Below, piece by piece: positions 62,220 to 64,000 of a stretch of DNA of 64,000 bases. Made by a program: the position numbers and the translations under genes. The DNA is taken from positions 30,083,970-30,147,969 of the forward strand of contig NC_054536.1 in assembly GCF_017654505.1 (NCBI RefSeq). The letters run 5' to 3'. Below the pieces are notes generated by a model, which was given only the letters and a program-made list of their open reading frames with translations, searched no databases and was not told where the DNA came from. How positions within the stretch are numbered: the stretch's first letter is position 1; each line of letters opens with the position of its first letter. The stretch is from Polyodon spathula. Taxonomy: Eukaryota; Chordata; Actinopteri; Acipenseriformes; Polyodontidae.

Positions 62220-64000
62220 AATGTTCTTCAAAATGTGCATTAGTTGCAGGTGTATTGGGCAGCATTTTGAAGCAAAACATTGATTACTGTGCTGTTAAGT
62301 AACAAATTCAAGTTTGACTGAATTTCTATCCAGAAATGTAATATTTTTATGATATCATTTTTTTTGGTTAAGTAAACAGTTTAAGTTGTGCTGCTTAAAA
62401 TAATAATTTAACAAAAGTTGGTGTAATTGACATTGCGTATGCACATTTCCTCCTGTACTGTGTAGGTAGACGTTAGATTCACAATGTTTGACAGTAAGTG
62501 ACTATAAATGTTAATGTCACATTAAATATTTTGTTCTAGAGAAATGTTTTTACTACCACAAATGCAAAATGTTATCTTGTGTGACTATGTTGTAAAACAA
62601 ACATATAAATTGTTGTCACTCACACAATTTAATACTAAATTATTCTTTGTATTTGTTATCTGAAGTATAAATGAAAAAACAATATCTGTTCTTTTTTTAA
62701 CCTCTATAATTATAAAACAATTTTAATATAGGCCCTATGTCTTGTTCTAGTAGTATACAATGGCTTACCTGCACTATCTATTATTATTGGTATCCAATTG
62801 GTACCAGCCGATATGGGCAGATAATCATTGGCTATCGATATCGGCCAGGAAAATCTTAATCCATGCACCCGTAATATACATCTGTATCATTGATTTTCTG
62901 GCAATTCAAAGGCAATGTTTGTCCAATTAGCATTTCCCAAAGCAGCACTTAATTTAGCTGAGAAAACACAATATTGGAGAAACAGTAATCTGAACCACTC
63001 ATCAAAATCATCGCAAACATTACAAATGATAAGGCGAAATTGCAATTGAAGATGTTTTACCCAGTACAGTTTTCAGTTGAAACTGAAAACCACACTAAAA
63101 AAGTATATCTAACTGAACCCAAATTAGGTAATCATCCATTCAGCTACTTCCAGCTCCTTTTCACGTAACCTGCTAATTCTTATGACCCCTCCGGCAATTG
63201 ACTAGGCGGGAAAGTGTTCCAATGTCAGAATATCATTTGAAAGAGTGTGAGCGTGTGCGTGTGTCTTTCTCATAGGTTTTGTGTCATGGCTACAGTAAGG
63301 TGAGTCAGAGTGGAAAGTGATGTTTCTGTCTGGGAGTGTGATGGTGGGCAGGGTGGGTGTGTTTTTGTGAGGGTGGTAGAGAGACATTGAAGGGTTCTTC
63401 ACATCTGAATGATTCTTGGTGAAAACCCCGAGCTAGCAGAGACAGGATGTGGTACGGGACCTGTGGTATATACACGTGGGAAGCTGCCCTTGGCGCTGCT
63501 GTGTTAACCACTCCGCTCTCTGCATGACAATAACCTTATACCTACAGACTCCCATTATAGTCTGTCTGTGATATTTCTATGTGGTGATAATAAGCGCAGG
63601 GCCATATTACAGTTATAGCAGCTTTGACAGTATAAGAATATCAAGTTTCCAATAAGGAGGTATAAGAATATTATTTTACCAATAAAGGAGGTGCAGATTC
63701 ACATTAAAAACTATGTTTAGTGATTCAGATTCAGAACAACCCCTACAAGAATGAGTGTGTACAGAATCGAACTGAATCTGAATATCACATTTCAATTCTG
63801 CCTCTAACCTGCTTGGTCGAGGTGGAAGGAATACTGCTCTTTTGTTTTTAAAAGAAAATGAAGGATGAGCTGAGTTGAAAGAGCAGAGGCAGGGGAAGGG
63901 GGTGGGTTGCGAATGAGTGCTAGACAAAGGCATCATATTTATAGTCTTAGTGATTAATAAGCAGAGTAATGTGAAGTATGCAAAGGGAGGGGGGGGTCCT
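62220..64000. other. Intergenic stretch to window end, no certain gene
   Basis: Near 62795-62850 GGTACCAGCCGATATGGGC and GGCTATCGATATCGGCC resemble the CGATATCGG-rich ends of some hAT elements, but no other end is seen. Minus frames at 63202-63511 and 63676-63936 lack recognisable motifs. Confidence 0.4.

Overview
The window looks like nuclear DNA of a ray-finned fish. It is AT-rich and gene-poor, with many microsatellites and a dense, mixed load of transposons: a CR1-like LINE, L2-like LINEs, tRNA-derived SINEs, Tc1-like and hAT-like DNA transposons, a DIRS-type tyrosine-recombinase retroelement, and solo LTRs. The CR1-like family with its ~100-base conserved 3' end and octamer tail reminds me of repeats I know from sturgeons and paddlefish. 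That species-group call is inference from memory, not a search result.

Only one host locus is recognisable, at about 40.9-46.0 kb: a divergent pair, ALG2 on the minus strand and SEC61B on the plus strand, sharing a ~1 kb intergenic region. The two genes are also neighbours in mammals. SEC61B can be read completely as four exons encoding 96 residues, with only the ATG in the first coding exon. ALG2 is broken. Its first exon carries a TAG codon where the family has a conserved Trp, and about 120 codons from the middle of the protein are missing. The rest is open and well conserved, so the loss looks recent. It may be the redundant copy of a duplicated pair, or partly an assembly or haplotype artefact.

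Layout. 0-5 kb: LINE 3' end, a rearranged Tc1 copy, a BED-finger hAT relic, a V-type SINE and a GC-rich terminal-repeat element. 6-7.2 kb: a 30-bp-arm hairpin and a zinc-knuckle relic. 7.7-10.65 kb: a near-complete CR1-like LINE whose single EN-RT reading frame has one in-frame stop. 11-31 kb: LINE and Tc1 fragments, microsatellites, a 540-bp nested foldback element, a possible conserved noncoding block, a solo LTR with a 5-bp target duplication, and an L2 tail. 34.3-37.5 kb: a Tc1 element complete except for one stop codon, then a hAT relic containing a ~110-bp tandem repeat. 39.9-40.5 kb: a second copy of the solo LTR. 46.4-47.4 kb: an L2 fragment. 49-52.2 kb: a deleted DIRS element with inverted termini. 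52.5-64 kb: an LTR-like segment, LINE debris, a small MITE, a long CTT tract, an inverted SINE pair and mostly featureless AT-rich DNA.

I see no operons, CRISPR arrays or prokaryotic features. Exon boundaries come from reading splice signals and protein similarity by eye, and element boundaries come from visible repeats.
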